Virus record (IMG/VR): IMGVR_UViG_3300046507_000434
Span: 1-31,926 of that record
DNA length: 31,926 bases
Origin: a virus
Strand: one strand, 5' to 3'
Shown here: positions 29,891 to 31,926 of the stretch, piece after piece
Position numbering within the stretch: position 1 is the first letter of the stretch
How the letters are laid out: every line of letters starts with the position of its first letter
Notes under the pieces: model-generated
Database searches by the model: none
Told to the model about the DNA's origin: nothing
The model's input: only the letters and a program-made list of their open reading frames with translations
Made by a program: the position numbers and the translations under genes

Positions 29891-30874
29891 TTAGTTAAAG
29901 TCGGCGTAGACAGCGTGCGCGAGCGGGTTTTGCACGCGAACGGCCCACTCAACGAGGAGTTGCTTTTTCTCGCTGTCGCCGGTCTTGGCGAGGTCAATCG
30001 TCATGAAGTCGCGGAGCTTCGTGATTTTCACGTATTCCGTGTCGATCGCTTGCATGGTCGTCTCGCCCTTGAAACGCGAGGGGACGATCGTAACTTCGCC
30101 GAAGTCGGAAACGTACACGTCGGCCGCGCCAACGATCGACGCTTGTTGACCGGCCGGCACGTCGCGATAGCGCGTAGCGATACCCGCGAAAGCGCTGCAC
30201 TTCACTTTGGTAGACGGGCCGCAAAGCACGAGGTCGGCTTTACCGCCGTTCGTCCACTGCTTTTGCAACATCAGCTTGAAATTCGTTTCGCTGATCGCTA
30301 CGGCCGTCCCTGCCGTCGCCGACGCGTTCGGATAGCCCGAGCCGAGGCCGTTACCGGCAACGCCGCCCGAATATGTCGGGTCTGCGCCGCCTGCGCCACG
30401 AATCGTATTCGTGGTGATAAAGCACTCGAAACCTGCGGTATTGCGCGCAACGGTATCGGAGCCCGACACGGCCGGCTGACCCGAGCATGCGATCGCTTCC
30501 ATATCGCGCTTCAGTTCCGCGCCGCGCTTGGCGAGCTGATACGCCAGTTCCGACTTACGGCCGGCCTTTTTCACGCGCTCGACCGTACCCGAAACGGTTA
30601 CATTCTTCGTCGAAATTTGCGTGTAATTGCCCATGCGGGTCGTCGGGCTCGACGTGACCATAACGGCGTCGCCACCTTCGAGCGCCGCATTCGAGGTATT
30701 GACGGCGGAAAGCGCGTCGGTTTGCCACTCAAAATAGGTGTTATCGCAAGTGTCGGAGCCGACATTGCTGATAAACGGCGTATCGACCGGCGAAATATTC
30801 GAAATGATATCGGCGAGGTTTTCGCGGATACCCTTCGCCTGATAGGTGCTAAACGTGCCTGTAGGCTGTGCCAT
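29891..30874 (-). CDS. Major capsid protein (DUF5309-like)
   Basis: 327 residues. The start FSTYQAKGIRENLADIISNISPVDTPFISNVG, followed by YFEWQTDALSAV and MVTSSPTTRMGNYTQI, is the pattern of the HK97-fold DUF5309 major capsid family. KRGAELKRDMEAIACSGQ and the later KVKCSAFAG fit its central parts. Strong Shine-Dalgarno (AAGGA), its place after the scaffold gene and the terminator behind it all agree with a very abundant product. Confidence 0.88.
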   Translation of the reverse strand: MAQPTGTFSTYQAKGIRENLADIISNISPVDTPFISNVGSDTCDNTYFEWQTDALSAVNTSNAALEGGDAVMVTSSPTTRMGNYTQISTKNVTVSGTVERVKKAGRKSELAYQLAKRGAELKRDMEAIACSGQPAVSGSDTVARNTAGFECFITTNTIRGAGGADPTYSGGVAGNGLGSGYPNASATAGTAVAISETNFKLMLQKQWTNGGKADLVLCGPSTKVKCSAFAGIATRYRDVPAGQQASIVGAADVYVSDFGEVTIVPSRFKGETTMQAIDTEYVKITKLRDFMTIDLAKTGDSEKKQLLVEWAVRVQNPLAHAVYADFN

Positions 30875-30886
30875 GTTTTCCAGTCC

Positions 30887-31876
30887 TTACAAAAAATTCA
30901 GGATTGCGGCCGCCGCGTCATCGACGCGCCCGGTTTTCGCGAGACGTTGTTTTGCGCGCGTGGCTTCGGTCGTGCTGCTCGGCTTCGTCGCATTCGCTCC
31001 CGGCGTTACGGATTTCACTTTGAGCCCCGGCTGTGTGCCGTTCGGCTTCAGTGCTTTCCGCGTCGCCTCGGCTTTGTCGAACAACATTGCTTTTCGCATC
31101 ATCAAAATGGCGCGATGGTCTGCAATGGTGTTTAGCTCCTGTTCGGTCATCCCGTTCTGTTTGCCGTATTCGAGAATCGCGGCGCGCTCGGCGCTTGCGA
31201 CTTTCGGGTCGGCCCACGCGGGGAGGGCTTGGAACAACTTTGCTTTTTCATGCTCGACAAACTCGCGCGCTTTCTGGACTTGCTCGGCGCGCTGCTGCTG
31301 CGTTACGTGCTGCCTTTGCTGCTCGACTGCTGCCTGTTGCTCTTGATAGCTGCGCCACATTTCGCGAGTCGCCGCATATTGCGCGGGGTCTGCCTGATAC
31401 AGTGCATTCCAGTCCGGCTCTTGCGGTTTGAGCTGCACGAGGAGGGCGTTAGCCTGCTCTAGAGCTTGCGCATACTGCGCGCGATGCTGCTGCGTCGTCT
31501 CGACTTCTTTCGCGAGCGCTTGCCGCTGCGTCGCAAGTTCGGTCGTCTTACGCGTGTAATCCGATTGCCGGAGGTAGCCTTTCGAGAGCTCGTCAAGCGT
31601 GACCGTTTCTTTTTTGCCGTCGATTTCCAGCTCAAAGGCTTGCGGTTGCTTTCCGTCGCTTTCGTCGGTTTCTTCCGTTTCCTCGGTTTCGGATTCGTCG
31701 GGCTCGTGCTCGGCTTCCGGCGTTTCCGCCTCGTCGTGCTCGTGCTCCTCGGTTTCCTGCGTCTCGCCGCTTTCCTGTGTCCCGCTCTCGTCGGACAGGA
31801 GTGAGGCGAATTGGTGTGCCGCTTCGTCGGTGCTAATGCCAGTGCCGCTAGGCGTGTTGGCGCTTTCGGTAGTCAT
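30887..31876 (-). CDS. Capsid scaffold protein
   Basis: 329 residues. The first 80 residues are extremely acidic, with Glu/Thr/Asp repeats (SGETQETEEHEHDE). Then come FELEIDGKKETVTLDELSKGYLRQSDYTRK, a motif typical of phage scaffold or head-assembly proteins, and a long coiled coil (about 110-220). The C-terminus is basic (TRAKQRLAKTGRVDD), as expected for coat binding. It lies 12 bases upstream of the capsid gene. No protease motif is seen, so it is removed intact or by another enzyme. Confidence 0.83.
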   Translation of the reverse strand: MTTESANTPSGTGISTDEAAHQFASLLSDESGTQESGETQETEEHEHDEAETPEAEHEPDESETEETEETDESDGKQPQAFELEIDGKKETVTLDELSKGYLRQSDYTRKTTELATQRQALAKEVETTQQHRAQYAQALEQANALLVQLKPQEPDWNALYQADPAQYAATREMWRSYQEQQAAVEQQRQHVTQQQRAEQVQKAREFVEHEKAKLFQALPAWADPKVASAERAAILEYGKQNGMTEQELNTIADHRAILMMRKAMLFDKAEATRKALKPNGTQPGLKVKSVTPGANATKPSSTTEATRAKQRLAKTGRVDDAAAAILNFL

Positions 31877-31926
31877 CTTAATAACCCTTTTGGGTGTTGA
31901 GGAAACCTAACTTATTTAGCCGTGCG
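31877..31926. other. Upstream edge of the virion operon
   Basis: Only 50 bases remain before the window ends. They contain a short CACCC-AAAA-GGGT hairpin and, read on the minus strand, GGCTAAATAAG, which could be the end of a preceding gene (portal expected). Nothing firm can be said. Confidence 0.3.

Noticed and set aside
29915-31135. 406-residue plus-strand ORF
   Set aside because: Antisense to the capsid and scaffold genes, which have strong family signatures; Arg/His/Gly-rich composition is typical of a shadow frame.
1-31926. tRNA or rRNA genes, insertion sequences, integrase
   Set aside because: No cloverleaf with CCA-type end, no transposase and no tyrosine or serine recombinase frame was found by eye; a tRNA search program would settle the first point.

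Overview
The window is most of a temperate phage genome of short-tailed (podovirus) type that appears to be kept as a plasmid: a phage-plasmid. It is GC-rich and its coding style suggests a betaproteobacterial host such as Burkholderia; that is an inference from composition only. Almost every gene lies on the minus strand with ATGA, TAATG or TGATG overlaps. No integrase, terminase or portal gene is visible. The last two probably lie just outside the window, upstream of the scaffold gene at the right edge or downstream of the left edge.

Layout. (a) 1-4055: small accessory genes (zinc-ribbon proteins, a DUF3310 protein, an HTH regulator, a 31-residue membrane peptide) and a partition operon (73-residue ORF, ParA, ribbon-helix-helix ParG-like protein). 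Nine arrays of contiguous 8-bp units (consensus TGTCGYCG) are spread over this block and nowhere else. (b) 4056-4674: noncoding region with inverted repeats, then helically phased palindromes just upstream of repL. (c) 4675-5166: plus-strand RepL-like plasmid initiator. (d) 5163-14166: replication and recombination operon read right to left: RuvC-like resolvase, small ORF, SNF2-type helicase, 161-residue protein, DUF2800 Cas4-like nuclease, DUF2815 ssDNA-binding protein, two small membrane proteins, family A DNA polymerase, primase-helicase. (e) 14167-14544: AT-richer divergent control region. (f) 14545-15256: a plus-strand pair led by a winged-helix regulator, closed by a strong bidirectional terminator at 15275-15302. 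(g) 15301-31876: virion and lysis genes read right to left: scaffold, major capsid protein, terminator, two head-tail genes, tail fibre, fibre chaperone-like protein, permuted NlpC/P60-like protein, collar protein, XhlA-like protein, endolysin, holin, tail protein, small ORFs and four putative internal virion (ejection) proteins.

How it fits together. RepL with its upstream palindromes would drive plasmid replication, ParA with the RHH protein would segregate the plasmid, and the polymerase/primase operon would serve lytic replication. The main novelty candidate is the 8-bp array network. Unspaced 7-8 bp boxes are the known binding mode of RHH proteins (MetJ met boxes; omega repressor heptads of pSM19035), so the 88-residue RHH protein could use one DNA code as centromere and as operator for many genes. 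Several start codons of this block sit exactly at junctions between octads, and three arrays lie inside open reading frames where they join otherwise separate protein modules in frame.
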